In this document: one piece after another, positions 53,977 to 63,969 of the stretch
Numbering within the stretch: position 1 is the stretch's first letter
Layout: every line of letters begins with the position of its first letter
Notes under the pieces: model-generated
Database searches by the model: none
Seen by the model: the letters and a program-made list of their open reading frames with translations, nothing else
Told to the model about the DNA's origin: nothing
Program-made: the position numbers and the translations under genes
Assembly: GCF_014109765.1 (NCBI RefSeq)
Contig: NZ_CP059139.1
Location: 5,043,001-5,107,000, forward strand
From: Pseudomonas berkeleyensis
GTDB taxonomy: Bacteria > Pseudomonadota > Gammaproteobacteria > Pseudomonadales > Pseudomonadaceae
DNA: 64,000 nucleotides
Direction: 5' to 3'

Positions 53977-55119
53977 ATGACCGCGACTTTCTTTCGCCCC
54001 TGGATGCTGCTCTGCGCTGGCCTGCTGATTGGCGCAGCGCCAGCACAGGCCGACAGCGTACAAGCTGCCATCGACTGGGCCCAGAGCCAACCCGGCGTGC
54101 AGCCATATCGCCCGCAAGGCGAGCAGACAGCGCTGATCATCGCCCACCGCGGCGCCAGTGGTTACGTCCCCGAGCACACCCTGGCCGCCTATGCCCTGGC
54201 CGTGATGCAGGGGGCCGACTATATCGAGCCGGATCTGGTGATGACGCGCGACGGCCAACTGGTGGCGCGTCACGACAACGAACTGGGGCTGACCACCGAC
54301 GTCGCGCAGCACCCGGAATTCGCCGCGCGCAAGCGCACCCAGACGGTGGACGGCCGCAGCCTGGAAGGCTGGTTCAGCGAAGACTTCAGCCTCGCCGAAC
54401 TGAAGACCCTGCGCGCCATTGAGCGCATCCCACAGGTGCGCCCGGCCAACACGCGCTTCGACGGCCAGTTCGAGATTCCTACCCTGCAGGAAATCATCGA
54501 CCTGGTCAGAAGGCTGGAAGCCAGCCAGCAACGTGTCATCGGCCTGTATCCGGAGACCAAACACCCCACTCACTTCCAGCAGCTCGGCCTGGCGATGGAA
54601 CGGCCGCTGCTGGCTGTGCTCGAACGCAACGGTTACGACAGCGCCGAGGCCCCGGTGTATATCCAGTCCTTCGAGGTGGAGAACCTCAAGACCCTCAGCG
54701 GCCTGACCTCCATCCGCCTGATCCAGCTGCTCTGGATGGAGGGCCAGCCCTTCGATCAACAGGCGCTCGGCAGTGATTTGAGCTACCCACGGATGATCAC
54801 GCCTGAAGGCCTCAAGAGCATCGCCCGCTATGCCAGCGGCATCGGCCCGGAGAAAGGCATGCTCATCCCGCGTGACGCCACCGGCAAGCTGAGTACACCG
54901 ACCACTCTGGTGCGCGACGCTCATGCCGCCGGCCTCAAGGTGCATCCCTACACCTTCCGCGCCGAAAACAACTTTCTGCCGGACGACCTGCGCAACGGCA
55001 ACGACCCGGCTGAGCGCGGCGATATCGACGCGGAGCTGCGCGCCTTTCTCGCCAGCGGCATCGACGGCCTGTTCATCGACCAGCCGGACATCGCCGTACG
55101 CCTGCGCGACAAGCGCTGA
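53977..55119 (+). CDS. glpQ: Periplasmic glycerophosphodiester phosphodiesterase GlpQ
   Basis: Hydrolyses glycerophosphodiesters to glycerol-3-phosphate and an alcohol. The 380-residue protein has a signal peptide (about residues 1-26, AAPAQADS) and the catalytic GDPD motifs IIAHRGASGYVPEHT and YIEPDLVMTRDGQLVARHD. A GDPD insertion domain follows as in E. coli GlpQ, and the Ca2+-binding Glu is in YPETK. An inverted repeat (55131-55164) follows. Confidence 0.93.
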   Translation: MTATFFRPWMLLCAGLLIGAAPAQADSVQAAIDWAQSQPGVQPYRPQGEQTALIIAHRGASGYVPEHTLAAYALAVMQGADYIEPDLVMTRDGQLVARHDNELGLTTDVAQHPEFAARKRTQTVDGRSLEGWFSEDFSLAELKTLRAIERIPQVRPANTRFDGQFEIPTLQEIIDLVRRLEASQQRVIGLYPETKHPTHFQQLGLAMERPLLAVLERNGYDSAEAPVYIQSFEVENLKTLSGLTSIRLIQLLWMEGQPFDQQALGSDLSYPRMITPEGLKSIARYASGIGPEKGMLIPRDATGKLSTPTTLVRDAHAAGLKVHPYTFRAENNFLPDDLRNGNDPAERGDIDAELRAFLASGIDGLFIDQPDIAVRLRDKR

Positions 55120-55130
55120 TTCGCACCTGG

Positions 55131-55164
55131 GCGGATCAGGGGTTATCCTCAACCTCTGATCCGC
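55131..55164 (+). terminator. Hairpin between glpQ and the DUF2868 gene
   Basis: A 14-base stem, GCGGATCAGGGGTT (55131-55144) with AACCTCTGATCCGC (55151-55164), one G-T wobble and a 6-base loop. It ends immediately before an ATG that could start the next gene. It could terminate glpQ or limit translation of the next gene; no T-run follows. Confidence 0.6.
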
Positions 55165-55179
55165 ATGACGAGACGCCGC

Positions 55180-56571
55180 GTGACTGACGCCTCCTCCCCC
55201 ACCCTTTTCCAACGCCTCTGGCTCAGCGAGACGATTCGCCTGCGCGAAGAACACGCCGGCCCCCTCGAAGATACCGAGGCCAATCGCCTGGCGCGCGCCG
55301 AAGGCGGCGACCTGGCAGAACGCATTCAGCACCGCGCCCTGCTGCTGGCGCGTCGCGATGGCCAGTGGCAAGCCCTGCTGCACTGGCTGCAGGGCGCACG
55401 TCTGGCCGGCCTGCTACTGATCGTGCTGGCCCTGCTCAGCGGTGCCGGCCTGGCCTTGGCCGCACTGGGTGATGGGCGCCAGCCGGTCAACGTGTTCTGG
55501 GCACTGGGTAGCCTGCTGGGCCTCAACGGCCTGCTGCTGATCGGCTGGTTGCTCGGCCTGCTGCTGACTCGCGACAACCCCGGCGCACTTGGACGCCTGT
55601 GGCTCTGGCTCAGCGAGAAACTGGCGCGCGACGCCAGCGCCGCGCAACTGGCCCCGGCCCTGCTGCTGATGCTGCAACGCCAACGCCTGACTCGCTGGGG
55701 CCTGGGCCTGATGGTCAACGGCTTGTGGACGCTGGCGATGCTCGCAGCGCTAATCACGCTGTTGTTGCTGCTCGCCACGCGCCGCTACGGCTTCGTCTGG
55801 GAAACCACCATCCTCGGCGGCGATACCTTCATCGCGCTGACCCAAACCATCGGCGCCCTGCCGGCCATGTTTGGTTTCAGCCTGCCGGACATCGAACTGA
55901 TCCGCGCCAGCGGTGATGCCGCCATTGCCAGCGAAGCCGCCCGGCAGAGCTGGGCCGGCTGGCTGGTCGGCGTGCTGCTGGTCTATGGCCTGCTGCCACG
56001 CCTGCTGCTGGCGCTGTTTTGTCTGTGGCGCTGGCAGTCCGGCAAACGCGCGCTGCGCCTGGATCTCGACCTGCCTGGTTACGGCTTGTTGCGCCAGCGC
56101 CTGCAACCGGACAGCGAACGCCTCGGCATCTGCGACCTGGCACCCGCCGCGCTGCATCAGCCACAAGCGGGCACCAGCGCCCAAGAGGGCAGCGGCGCCC
56201 TGCTGCTTGGCCTGGAGCTGGACGACCGCCGCTCATGGCCACCAGCCTCCTTACCCCGAGGCGTGGCTGACGCCGGCGTCATCGACAGCCGTGAACAGCG
56301 CCGCCAGTTGCTCGAACAACTGACACGCTTCCCGCCCGAGCGTCTGGCCATCGCCTGCGATCCACGTCGCTCGCCCGATCGCGGCACCCTCGCACTGCTC
56401 GGCGAACTGGCGCGCTCGGCCTCGGCCACACGCATCTGGCTGCTGCCGCCAATGCCCGGCGAAATCCTGGACAGCGCACGCCTGGCCGACTGGCACCAGG
56501 CGCTGGATCAGCTACAGCTCACGCATCGCGACAGCTCGCCGCTTACCTGGCTGGAGACCGGCCATGACTGA
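55180..56571 (+). CDS. DUF2868 membrane protein
   Basis: A ~463-residue protein with four or more membrane segments in the first half (about residues 65-90, 105-130, 170-200, 250-280) and a soluble C-terminal half. DUF2868 proteins are regularly encoded next to a DUF3482 GTPase, as here, with an 8-base overlap. I prefer the GTG at 55180 because the ATG at 55165 abuts a strong hairpin without a Shine-Dalgarno sequence. The role is unknown; a membrane-associated GTPase complex is implied by the pairing. Confidence 0.82.
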   Translation: MTDASSPTLFQRLWLSETIRLREEHAGPLEDTEANRLARAEGGDLAERIQHRALLLARRDGQWQALLHWLQGARLAGLLLIVLALLSGAGLALAALGDGRQPVNVFWALGSLLGLNGLLLIGWLLGLLLTRDNPGALGRLWLWLSEKLARDASAAQLAPALLLMLQRQRLTRWGLGLMVNGLWTLAMLAALITLLLLLATRRYGFVWETTILGGDTFIALTQTIGALPAMFGFSLPDIELIRASGDAAIASEAARQSWAGWLVGVLLVYGLLPRLLLALFCLWRWQSGKRALRLDLDLPGYGLLRQRLQPDSERLGICDLAPAALHQPQAGTSAQEGSGALLLGLELDDRRSWPPASLPRGVADAGVIDSREQRRQLLEQLTRFPPERLAIACDPRRSPDRGTLALLGELARSASATRIWLLPPMPGEILDSARLADWHQALDQLQLTHRDSSPLTWLETGHD

Positions 56572-57937
56572 GCCATTGAAACTCGCCCTGGTCGGCCACA
56601 CCAATGTCGGCAAGACCTCGCTGCTGCGTACCCTGACCCGCGACATCGATTTCGGCGAGGTCTCGCCGCGCGCCAGCACCACCCGCCATGTCGAAGGCGC
56701 ACGCCTGTCGGTGGATGGCCAGGCGCTGCTGGAGCTGTACGACACCCCGGGCCTGGAAGACGCCATCGCCCTGCTCGACTACCTGGAACGCCTCGACCGC
56801 CCCGGCGAGCGCCTGGATGGCCCGGCACGCCTGGCGCGTTTTCTCGAGGGCAGCGAGGCGCGCCAGCGTTACGAGCAGGAAGCCAAGGTACTGCGCCAGT
56901 TGCTGGCCTCCGATGCCGGGCTGTACGTGATCGACGTGCGCGAACCGGTGCTGGCCAAATACCGCGACGAACTGGCGGTACTCAACATGTGCGGCCGGCC
57001 GCTGCTGCCGGTGCTCAACTTCGTCGCCAGCGGCAGCCATCGTGAAAGCGAGTGGCGCGAGGCCCTGGCCCGCCTCGGCCTGCATGCGCTGGTGGCGTTC
57101 GACAGCGTTGCGCCACCCGAAGATGGCGAACGACGCCTGTATGAGAGTCTGGCCCTGCTGCTGGAGAAATCCCGCCCGCAGCTGCAACGGCTGATCGAAG
57201 ATCACGAAGCGCAACGCCAGACCAGGCGCCAGGCCGGTAACCGGCTGATCGCCGAGCTGCTGATCGACTGCGCGGCCTGCCGTCGTAGCGTCGCCGCCCA
57301 GCCCGTGCTGGAGCAAGGCGCCATCACCGAATTGCGTGCTGCCATCCGCCAACGCGAGCAACGCTGCGTCGAAGCCCTACTACGCCTTTATGCCTTTCGC
57401 CGCGGCGATGCCATGGCCACCGACCTGCCACTGCTCGACGGCCGCTGGGGCGACGACCTGTTCAACCCGGAGACCCTCAAACAGCTCGGTATCAAGGTCG
57501 GCGGCGGCATGGCCGCTGGCGCCGCCACCGGTGTCGGCGTCGACCTGTTGGTCGGCGGCCTCACCCTCGGCGCGGCAGCAGCACTGGGCGCGGTGATCGG
57601 CGGCAGCGCACAGACCCTGCGCAACTACGGGGAAAGACTGAAGGGAAAATTGAAGGGCCAGCGCGAGCTGACCGTCGACGATGCCGTGCTGCGTCTGCTT
57701 GCCCTGCGCCAACAGCAGTTGCTGGCAGCACTGGACGTACGCGGCCACGCCGCCATGGACGCCATCGCGCTCAATGCCCCGCAGGAAGCGCTGTGGCGCC
57801 AGGGCAAGTTGCCGGCGCCACTGAACGTGGCCCGCGCTCACCCGGAGTGGTCATCTCTGAACCCCGGTGCCCGCCTGGAAGACGCCGAGCGCGGCGAACA
57901 GGTCGAACGCCTGCGCAGCGAAATCTCCGCCAGCTGA
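56564..57937 (+). CDS. DUF3482 GTPase
   Basis: A 457-residue GTPase. It has G1 GHTNVGKTSL (residues 12-21), a G3-type DTPGLED, and a C-terminal DUF3482 domain with a hydrophobic Gly/Ala-rich segment (about residues 312-350: GGGMAAGAATGVGVDLLVGG) that could insert into the membrane. It is overlapped by the DUF2868 gene, supporting a complex of the two. The function of the family is not established. Confidence 0.88.
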   Translation: MTEPLKLALVGHTNVGKTSLLRTLTRDIDFGEVSPRASTTRHVEGARLSVDGQALLELYDTPGLEDAIALLDYLERLDRPGERLDGPARLARFLEGSEARQRYEQEAKVLRQLLASDAGLYVIDVREPVLAKYRDELAVLNMCGRPLLPVLNFVASGSHRESEWREALARLGLHALVAFDSVAPPEDGERRLYESLALLLEKSRPQLQRLIEDHEAQRQTRRQAGNRLIAELLIDCAACRRSVAAQPVLEQGAITELRAAIRQREQRCVEALLRLYAFRRGDAMATDLPLLDGRWGDDLFNPETLKQLGIKVGGGMAAGAATGVGVDLLVGGLTLGAAAALGAVIGGSAQTLRNYGERLKGKLKGQRELTVDDAVLRLLALRQQQLLAALDVRGHAAMDAIALNAPQEALWRQGKLPAPLNVARAHPEWSSLNPGARLEDAERGEQVERLRSEISAS

Positions 57938-57982
57938 ACCTATATAGAAGACTGTGAATTACGCCATAAGAGGCATCTGCAG

Positions 57983-58315
57983 ATGATCAATCCCTCCATC
58001 GGCAACCTCTTCGCCGACAGCGAACCACCCGCCACAGGCGAGCGCTTCGAGACGTTGCTCAAGCAGCGCAACCTGGTGGTCGAGCGCATCCTCAGCTCTG
58101 GCCGCCAGGAGGCGGTGGACTACGTGCAGGAGCAGGACGAGTGGGTAATGCTGGTGCGTGGCGAGGCACGCCTGAACCTGGCTGGCGAGGTAATCGACCT
58201 GATTGCCGGCGACTACCTGTTCATCCCCGCCAGGGTGACCCACCGCGTCGAGTCCACCTCGGAGGGCGCGCTATGGCTGGCCGTTCACCTGCATCCGCAG
58301 GTGCTGCCGGTATAA
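57983..58315 (+). CDS. Small cupin domain protein
   Basis: A 110-residue single cupin. Metal-ligand motifs are seen as QEQDEWVMLVRGEARL and GDYLFIPARVTHRVEST, with the His/Glu pattern partly degenerate (first motif DEW in place of HxH). Its role is unknown. It lies 45 bases after the DUF3482 gene and is followed by a REP and the convergent thyA. Confidence 0.8.
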   Translation: MINPSIGNLFADSEPPATGERFETLLKQRNLVVERILSSGRQEAVDYVQEQDEWVMLVRGEARLNLAGEVIDLIAGDYLFIPARVTHRVESTSEGALWLAVHLHPQVLPV

Positions 58316-58318
58316 CGC

Positions 58319-58340
58319 GTAGGGTGGGCTTCAGCCCACC
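58319..58340 (+). repeat. Single REP palindrome, GGTGGGCT family
   Basis: GTAG (58319-58322) plus GGTGGGCT-TC-AGCCCACC (58323-58340), identical in stem to the copy at 50341-50362. It sits between the convergent cupin and thyA genes. Confidence 0.82.
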
Positions 58341-58364
58341 AGATAGAGCCCACTCACTTCCATC

Positions 58365-59159
58365 TCACACCGCCACCGGCGCCTTGATATGCGGGTGCGC
58401 TTCGTAGCCTACCAACTCGAAGTCCTCGAATTTGAAGGCGAACAGATCCTTCACTTCCGGGTTGAGCTTCATGGTCGGCAGCGGCAGCGGCTGACGGGTC
58501 AATTGCAGGTCGGTCTGCTCGATATGGTTGGCATACAGGTGGCAGTCGCCGCCCGTCCAGATGAACTCGCCCGGCTGCAGGCCGCAGACCTGCGCCACCA
58601 TCAGGGTCAGCAGCGCGTAGCTGGCGATGTTGAAGGGCACGCCGAGGAAGATATCCGCCGAACGCTGATAGAGCTGGCAGCTCAGCTTGCCGTCCGCCAC
58701 GTAGAACTGGAACAGTGCGTGGCAGGGCGGCAGCGCCATCTGCTCGACCAGCGCCGGGTTCCAGGCCGAGACGATCAGGCGGCGCGAGTCCGGGTTCTTC
58801 TTGATCATCTCGATCAGCTTGCTGATCTGGTCGATCGACTCGCCATTGGGCGCCGGCCAGCTGCGCCACTGGTAGCCATATACCGGACCAAGATTACCGT
58901 TCTCGTCGGCCCACTCGTCCCAGATGCTGACGCCATTGTCCTTCAGGTACTTGATGTTGGTATCGCCCTGCAGGAACCACAGCAGTTCGATGATGATCGA
59001 ACGCAGGTGGCATTTCTTGGTGGTGACGATGGGGAAACCATCGGCCAGGTCGAAGCGCATCTGGTGGCCGAACACGCTGTAGGTGCCGGTACCGGTACGG
59101 TCTTCCTTGAAGGTGCCGTGCTCGCGCACATGGCGCATCAGGTCGAGGTACTGTTTCAT
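58365..59159 (-). CDS. thyA: Thymidylate synthase ThyA
   Basis: Methylates dUMP to dTMP using methylene-tetrahydrofolate. The 264 residues equal the E. coli length. The active-site Cys is in [12 protein letters not shown], with [10 protein letters not shown] and [11 protein letters not shown] also present. It overlaps lgt by four bases (ATGA), a conserved Lgt-ThyA pair. Confidence 0.97.
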   Translation of the reverse strand: MKQYLDLMRHVREHGTFKEDRTGTGTYSVFGHQMRFDLADGFPIVTTKKCHLRSIIIELLWFLQGDTNIKYLKDNGVSIWDEWADENGNLGPVYGYQWRSWPAPNGESIDQISKLIEMIKKNPDSRRLIVSAWNPALVEQMALPPCHALFQFYVADGKLSCQLYQRSADIFLGVPFNIASYALLTLMVAQVCGLQPGEFIWTGGDCHLYANHIEQTDLQLTRQPLPLPTMKLNPEVKDLFAFKFEDFELVGYEAHPHIKAPVAV

Positions 59160-59959
59160 GGCGCGACTCCCTGGGCGGCCTGGCGCTTGTAGGCATAGGC
59201 GATCAGGCTCAGGCCGGCGAGGATCATCGGTATGCAGAGAATCTGGCCCATGGTCACCCAGCCGAAGGCCAGGTAGCCGAGCTGGGCGTCAGGCACGCGG
59301 ACGAATTCGACGATGAAACGGAAGATGCCGTAGCACACGGCGAACATGCCGGAGACCGCCATGGTCGGGCGCGGCTTGCGCGAGTAGAACCAGAGGATGG
59401 TGAACAGCGCCACGCCCTCCAGAGCGAACTGGTACAGCTGCGACGGGTGGCGCGCCAGTTGCTGCGGGTCGGTGGGAAAAACCATCGCCCACGGCACGTC
59501 GGTGGCCTTGCCCCACAGCTCGGCATTGATGAAGTTGCCGATGCGCCCGGCACCCAGGCCAATCGGCACCAGCGGCGCGATGAAATCCATCAGCTCGAAG
59601 AAGCTCTTGCCGTTGCGCTTGCCGAACCACCAGGTGGCCAGCATCACGCCGATCAGCCCGCCATGGAAGGACATGCCGCCCTCCCAGATACGCAGGATCT
59701 TCGCCGGTTCGGCGATGTAAGCTGCAAGATCGTAAAAAAGGACATAACCCAGGCGTCCGCCGAGGATCACCCCCATGGCCACCCAGAACACCAGGTCGGA
59801 GAGTTTCTCCTTGTTCCAGGTTGCATCGAAACGGTTCAGCCGCCGCGAAGCCAGCCACCAGGCACCGCCGATACCGACCAGGTACATCAGGCCGTACCAG
59901 TGAATTTTCAAAGGCCCGAGAGCGAGGGCCACCGGGTCGATCTGCGGATAAGGCAGCAT
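59156..59959 (-). CDS. lgt: Prolipoprotein diacylglyceryl transferase Lgt
   Basis: Transfers diacylglycerol to the lipobox Cys of prolipoproteins in the inner membrane. The 267-residue protein has seven hydrophobic segments, the HGGLIG motif (His near residue 100) and the signature [15 protein letters not shown]. It is co-transcribed with thyA downstream and the TSUP gene upstream, ten bases away. Confidence 0.96.
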   Translation of the reverse strand: MLPYPQIDPVALALGPLKIHWYGLMYLVGIGGAWWLASRRLNRFDATWNKEKLSDLVFWVAMGVILGGRLGYVLFYDLAAYIAEPAKILRIWEGGMSFHGGLIGVMLATWWFGKRNGKSFFELMDFIAPLVPIGLGAGRIGNFINAELWGKATDVPWAMVFPTDPQQLARHPSQLYQFALEGVALFTILWFYSRKPRPTMAVSGMFAVCYGIFRFIVEFVRVPDAQLGYLAFGWVTMGQILCIPMILAGLSLIAYAYKRQAAQGVAP

Positions 59960-59969
59960 CCGAAACTCC

Positions 59970-60752
59970 TTAAACGAGGAAACTCAAACCCACGCTGAAC
60001 AACAGCAGGGCAAACAGACGCTTGAGCAGGCGCGGCGACAGGCGATGAGCCAGGCGCGCACCGATACGGGCGAAGAACATGCTGGTCAGCGCGATACCCA
60101 GCAACCCCGGCAGATAAACGAAACCCAGGCTCCATGCCGGCAACTGCGGGTTGCCCCAGCCCGTCCAGATGAAACTCAGGGCACCGGCGATGGCAATGGG
60201 CAAGCCACAGGCAGCCGAGGTGGCTACCGCCTGCTGCATCGGCACGCTACGCCAGACCAGAAACGGCACGGTCAGCGAACCACCACCGATACCGAAGATC
60301 GCCGAAGCCCAGCCAATCACACCACCGGCAGCGGTCAGTCCGGGCTTGCCTGGGACATCGCGGCTGGCACGAGGTTTCAGATCCAGCGCTAGTTGGATGG
60401 CGATGATCACGGCAAAAGTGCCGATGATCTTCTGCAGCCATTCGCCCTTGATCGCCGCTGCCGTCAGCGCCCCCAGCACGGTGCCGAGCACGATACCCAG
60501 CGTCAACCAACGAAACAGCGGCCAGCGCACGGCGCCGCGGCGATGGTGCTCGAGCGTGGAGTTGATCGAGGTGAAGACGATGGTGGCCAAGGACGTGCCT
60601 ACTGCCAGATGGGTCAGGATCTCGGGCGCGAGGCCGTGCGAGGTGAAGCTCAGCACCAGCACCGGAACGATGATGATCCCGCCACCTACGCCGAACAGGC
60701 CGGCCAGCACGCCAGCCGCCGCCCCCAGCAGCAGGTACAGCAGCAGTTCCAT
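59970..60752 (-). CDS. TauE/SafE (TSUP) family permease
   Basis: A 260-residue membrane protein with about eight hydrophobic segments and the family's duplicated Gly-rich motif ([15 protein letters not shown] near the N-terminus and [15 protein letters not shown] in the second half). TSUP proteins export or import sulphite, sulphonates or related anions; the substrate is not evident. The ATG at 60752 opens the first membrane segment. It heads the TSUP-lgt-thyA operon. Confidence 0.88.
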   Translation of the reverse strand: MELLLYLLLGAAAGVLAGLFGVGGGIIIVPVLVLSFTSHGLAPEILTHLAVGTSLATIVFTSINSTLEHHRRGAVRWPLFRWLTLGIVLGTVLGALTAAAIKGEWLQKIIGTFAVIIAIQLALDLKPRASRDVPGKPGLTAAGGVIGWASAIFGIGGGSLTVPFLVWRSVPMQQAVATSAACGLPIAIAGALSFIWTGWGNPQLPAWSLGFVYLPGLLGIALTSMFFARIGARLAHRLSPRLLKRLFALLLFSVGLSFLV

Positions 60753-60876
60753 CGACACCCCCGAAAACAAAGCGGCATGGTAGCGGAAAAGCCTCACCAG
60801 CGGCAGCCGGAGCCGACGGTTGCCCAGGCGGCGCTACCCCGTTAGCCTGCAAGCACACCCTTGCTCGGTAAGCCCC

Positions 60877-61620
60877 ATGTGCCTGATCGTTTTTGCCTGG
60901 CGCCCGGAAAACCCGCTAGCCCTGCGCCTGGCGGCCAATCGCGATGAGTTCTACGCCCGCCCCAGCGCAGCACTGGGCGAATGGAGGGAGGCGCCGGGTC
61001 TGTTCGCCGGGCGCGATCTGGAGGCCGGAGGCACCTGGCTGGGCATCACGGCCAGTGGCCGTTTCGCCGCCCTGACCAATATCCGCGACCCGCGCCAGCC
61101 AAACCGTACCCGCTCGCGTGGTGAGCTGAGCGCAGACTTCCTGCGCAGCGACATGTCGCCGCAAGCCTACCTGCAGCAAGTCATGCGTAGCGCCGAGCAG
61201 TACGCCGGTTTCAACCTGCTACTCGGCGATACCACGCAACTCTGGCATTTCAACTCACACGAAGGTGAAGCGAGACGCCTTGAAAGCGGCGTCTACGGCC
61301 TGTCCAACGCCAGCCTCGATACGCCCTGGCCGAAGCTGGTACAGGCCAGAAGAGCGTTGCAGACCAGTACCGAAGCCGATGACGAAACCCTGATGGCAAT
61401 CATGGCCGATAACCGGCAAGCCGCCGATCATCTGCTGCCAGACACCGGCGTCGGCCTGGCAACGGAGCGCCTGCTGTCGAGCATATTCATCACCAGCGCG
61501 GCATACGGCACACGCGCCAGCACCGCTCTGGCGTTACGGCAAGACGGCAGTTGGCGAATCAGCGAACGAAGCTTCGGCCCGCATGGCGCCTTGCTGGGCG
61601 AGGTCAGTCTGGAACGGTAG
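60877..61620 (+). CDS. NRDE/TANGO2 family protein
   Basis: A 247-residue protein beginning MCLIVFAW, with the conserved NRDEFYARP that names the family and the Cys2 expected of an Ntn-hydrolase-like nucleophile. The ATG at 60877 is required for that N-terminus. TANGO2 relatives have been linked to haem handling and Ntn-type hydrolysis, but no reaction is settled. Its TAG stop is part of a REP head. Confidence 0.9.
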   Translation: MCLIVFAWRPENPLALRLAANRDEFYARPSAALGEWREAPGLFAGRDLEAGGTWLGITASGRFAALTNIRDPRQPNRTRSRGELSADFLRSDMSPQAYLQQVMRSAEQYAGFNLLLGDTTQLWHFNSHEGEARRLESGVYGLSNASLDTPWPKLVQARRALQTSTEADDETLMAIMADNRQAADHLLPDTGVGLATERLLSSIFITSAAYGTRASTALALRQDGSWRISERSFGPHGALLGEVSLER

Positions 61621-61680
61621 GTGCGCCATGCGCACCGGAGACCGGCCCGCTCGTCAAGTGGTGCGCACGGCGCATCCTAC
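61617..61680 (+). repeat. Head-to-head REP pair, GGTGCGC family
   Basis: The first copy is GTA plus GGTGCGC-CAT-GCGCACC (61617-61636), one G shorter than other members. The inverted copy is GGTGCGC-ACG-GCGCATC (61660-61676) plus CTAC (61677-61680). It fills the gap between the NRDE gene and convergent ptsP. Confidence 0.82.
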
Positions 61681-61689
61681 CCGTAGCGG

Positions 61690-63969
61690 TCAGGCCTGAA
61701 TATTCGAGGCGGGGTTGATCACCCGACCCAGGCCGAGATTGCGCAGCGCCAGGTGCAGGGTGCTGTAAATCAGGTGCGGGTTGTCCATGGTCATCACCTG
61801 ACTGAGCAGGTCGCTGGCCTTGCTCTGGGTGATCTGGCGCAGCAGCCATTTCACCTTGGGCAGGTTGGTGGCGTTCATCGACAGGGAGTCGAAGCCCATG
61901 GCCAGCAGCAGCACGGCGGCCGCCGGATCGCCGGCCATCTCGCCGCAGATGCTCACCGGCTTGCCTTCGGCGTGAGCGTCGTTGACCACCTTCTGCAGTG
62001 CCTGCAGTACAGCCGGGTGGAGGAAGTCGTAGAGGTCGGCCACCCGCGGGTTGTTGCGATCCACTGCCAGCAGGTACTGCGTCAGGTCGTTGGAGCCGAC
62101 CGAGAGGAAGTCGACCTGACGCGCCAGCTCGCGAGTCTGATAGACCGCGGCAGGAATCTCGATCATCACGCCGATTGGCGGCAACGGTACGTCAGTGCCC
62201 TCGTCGCGCACTTCGCCCCAGGCGCGGTGAATCAGGTGCAGCGCTTCTTCCAGCTCCTGGATACCGGAAATCATCGGCATCAGGATGCGCAGGTTGTTCA
62301 GCCCTTCGCTGGCCTTGAGCATCGCCCGCACCTGCACCAGGAAGATTTCCGGGTGGTCGAGCGTCACGCGGATACCGCGCCAACCGAGGAAGGGGTTCTC
62401 TTCCTTGATCGGGAAATAGGAGAGTGCCTTGTCGCCACCAATATCCAGCGTACGCATGGTCACCGGCAGCGGATGGAAGGCCTGCAACTGCTCACGGTAG
62501 GTGGCCAGTTGTTCCTTCTCGCTAGGGAAGCGCTCGTTGATCATGAACGGCACTTCGGTACGGTACAGACCGACGCCCTCGGCGCCACGCTGCTGCGCGC
62601 GCGCCACATCGGCGAGCAGACCGGTGTTGACCCACAACGGCATGCGCTGGCCATCGAGCGTCTCGCAGGGCAGCTCGCGTAAGGCATCGAGGCCTTCGGT
62701 GAGCTGGCGCTCCTCCTCGACCACGTCGGCGTACTGCTTGCTCAGCAGATCGCTGGGGTTGGTGAAGACTTCACCGTGGTAGCCATCGACGATCAGCTTG
62801 ATGCCGTCGATCTTCGAGTAAGGCAGATCGACTACGCCCATCACCGTGGGAATACCCATGGCCCGAGCGAAGATCGCTACATGGGAGTTGCCTGACCCCG
62901 TGACCGAGATCAGGCCTGCGAGCTTGCCTTCAGGCACCTCACCGAGCATCGCGGGCGACAATTCCTCGCTGACCAGGATGGTGTTGTCCGGGTAGACCAG
63001 GGAGGTCTTGCGCTCTTCCTGCAGGTAGGCGAGCAGACGCCGGCCGAGGTCACGCACGTCGGAGGCACGTTCGCGCAGGTAGGCATCGTCCATCAACTCG
63101 AAGCGCCCGACATGGTCGAGCACCACCTGGCGCAGCGCCCCCTGAGCCCACTGCCCGGTGCGGATGATCTTGCGCACCTCGTTACCCAGGGCGGCATCGT
63201 CGAGCATCATCAGATAGACGTCGAACAGCGCCAGTTCTTCCTTGCGCAGCTGCGTGGCGAGCTTTTCGGACAGCTCCTGCATGTCCTCGCGCACCCAGCC
63301 CAGCGCCTTGTCGAACAGCGCCAGCTCGGCCTCGATATCGTCGACACCGCGATCCGGCACGACGTTGAGGTCAGCCGGTGGCAGCACCACTACGGCGGTG
63401 CCCACGGCAGCGCCGGGCGCACCCGGCACGCCGACGAACTTGGCCTCCTGCACACCCTTGCCCTGACGGCCCAGACCACGGATGGTGCCAGTGGCCTCGG
63501 CATGGGCGATAACGCCGGCGAGCTGCGCGCTCATGGTGACGAGGAAGGCTTCTTCACCTTCGTCGAACTGACGGCGCTCCTTCTGCTGCACCACCAGCAC
63601 GCCCATCACCCGACGGTGGTGGATGATCGGCGCCCCGAGGAAGGAGGCGTAGCGCTCCTCACCGGTCTCGGCGAAGTAGCGATAACGTGGGTGGCTGGCG
63701 GCGTCTTCGAGGTTGAGCGGCTCTTCACGGCTACCGACCAGGCCGACCAGGCCTTCACTCGGCGCCATGCTGACCTTGCCGATGGAGCGCTTGTTGAGGC
63801 CATCGGTGGCCATCAGCACGAAACGGTTGGTTTCCGGGTCGAGCAGGTAGACCGAGCAGACCTGACTGCCCATGGCCTCCTTCACTCGCTGCACGATGAT
63901 CGTCAGCGCCGCCTTGAGATCCTTGGCGGCGTTCACTTCCTGGACGATCTTGCGCAGCGTATTGAGCAT
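61690..63969 (-). CDS. ptsP: Nitrogen-PTS enzyme I, PtsP (EI-Ntr)
   Basis: Phosphoenolpyruvate-protein phosphotransferase of the PTS-Ntr chain, passing phosphate to NPr and EIIA-Ntr. The 759-residue protein has an N-terminal GAF domain (about residues 1-165) and the EI domains. The phospho-His is in GSGNSHVAIFARAMGIP, and the PEP-binding barrel has LDIGGDKALSYF and a late SVGSNDLTQYLLAVDR. It signals nitrogen and carbon status. Only 31 bases remain upstream in the window; rppH is the usual neighbour there. Confidence 0.96.
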   Translation of the reverse strand: MLNTLRKIVQEVNAAKDLKAALTIIVQRVKEAMGSQVCSVYLLDPETNRFVLMATDGLNKRSIGKVSMAPSEGLVGLVGSREEPLNLEDAASHPRYRYFAETGEERYASFLGAPIIHHRRVMGVLVVQQKERRQFDEGEEAFLVTMSAQLAGVIAHAEATGTIRGLGRQGKGVQEAKFVGVPGAPGAAVGTAVVVLPPADLNVVPDRGVDDIEAELALFDKALGWVREDMQELSEKLATQLRKEELALFDVYLMMLDDAALGNEVRKIIRTGQWAQGALRQVVLDHVGRFELMDDAYLRERASDVRDLGRRLLAYLQEERKTSLVYPDNTILVSEELSPAMLGEVPEGKLAGLISVTGSGNSHVAIFARAMGIPTVMGVVDLPYSKIDGIKLIVDGYHGEVFTNPSDLLSKQYADVVEEERQLTEGLDALRELPCETLDGQRMPLWVNTGLLADVARAQQRGAEGVGLYRTEVPFMINERFPSEKEQLATYREQLQAFHPLPVTMRTLDIGGDKALSYFPIKEENPFLGWRGIRVTLDHPEIFLVQVRAMLKASEGLNNLRILMPMISGIQELEEALHLIHRAWGEVRDEGTDVPLPPIGVMIEIPAAVYQTRELARQVDFLSVGSNDLTQYLLAVDRNNPRVADLYDFLHPAVLQALQKVVNDAHAEGKPVSICGEMAGDPAAAVLLLAMGFDSLSMNATNLPKVKWLLRQITQSKASDLLSQVMTMDNPHLIYSTLHLALRNLGLGRVINPASNIQA

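Noticed and set aside
53779..55383. Long antisense open frame (534 codons) opposite folA and glpQ
   Set aside because: Mirror frame of two well-supported genes with no recognisable domain.
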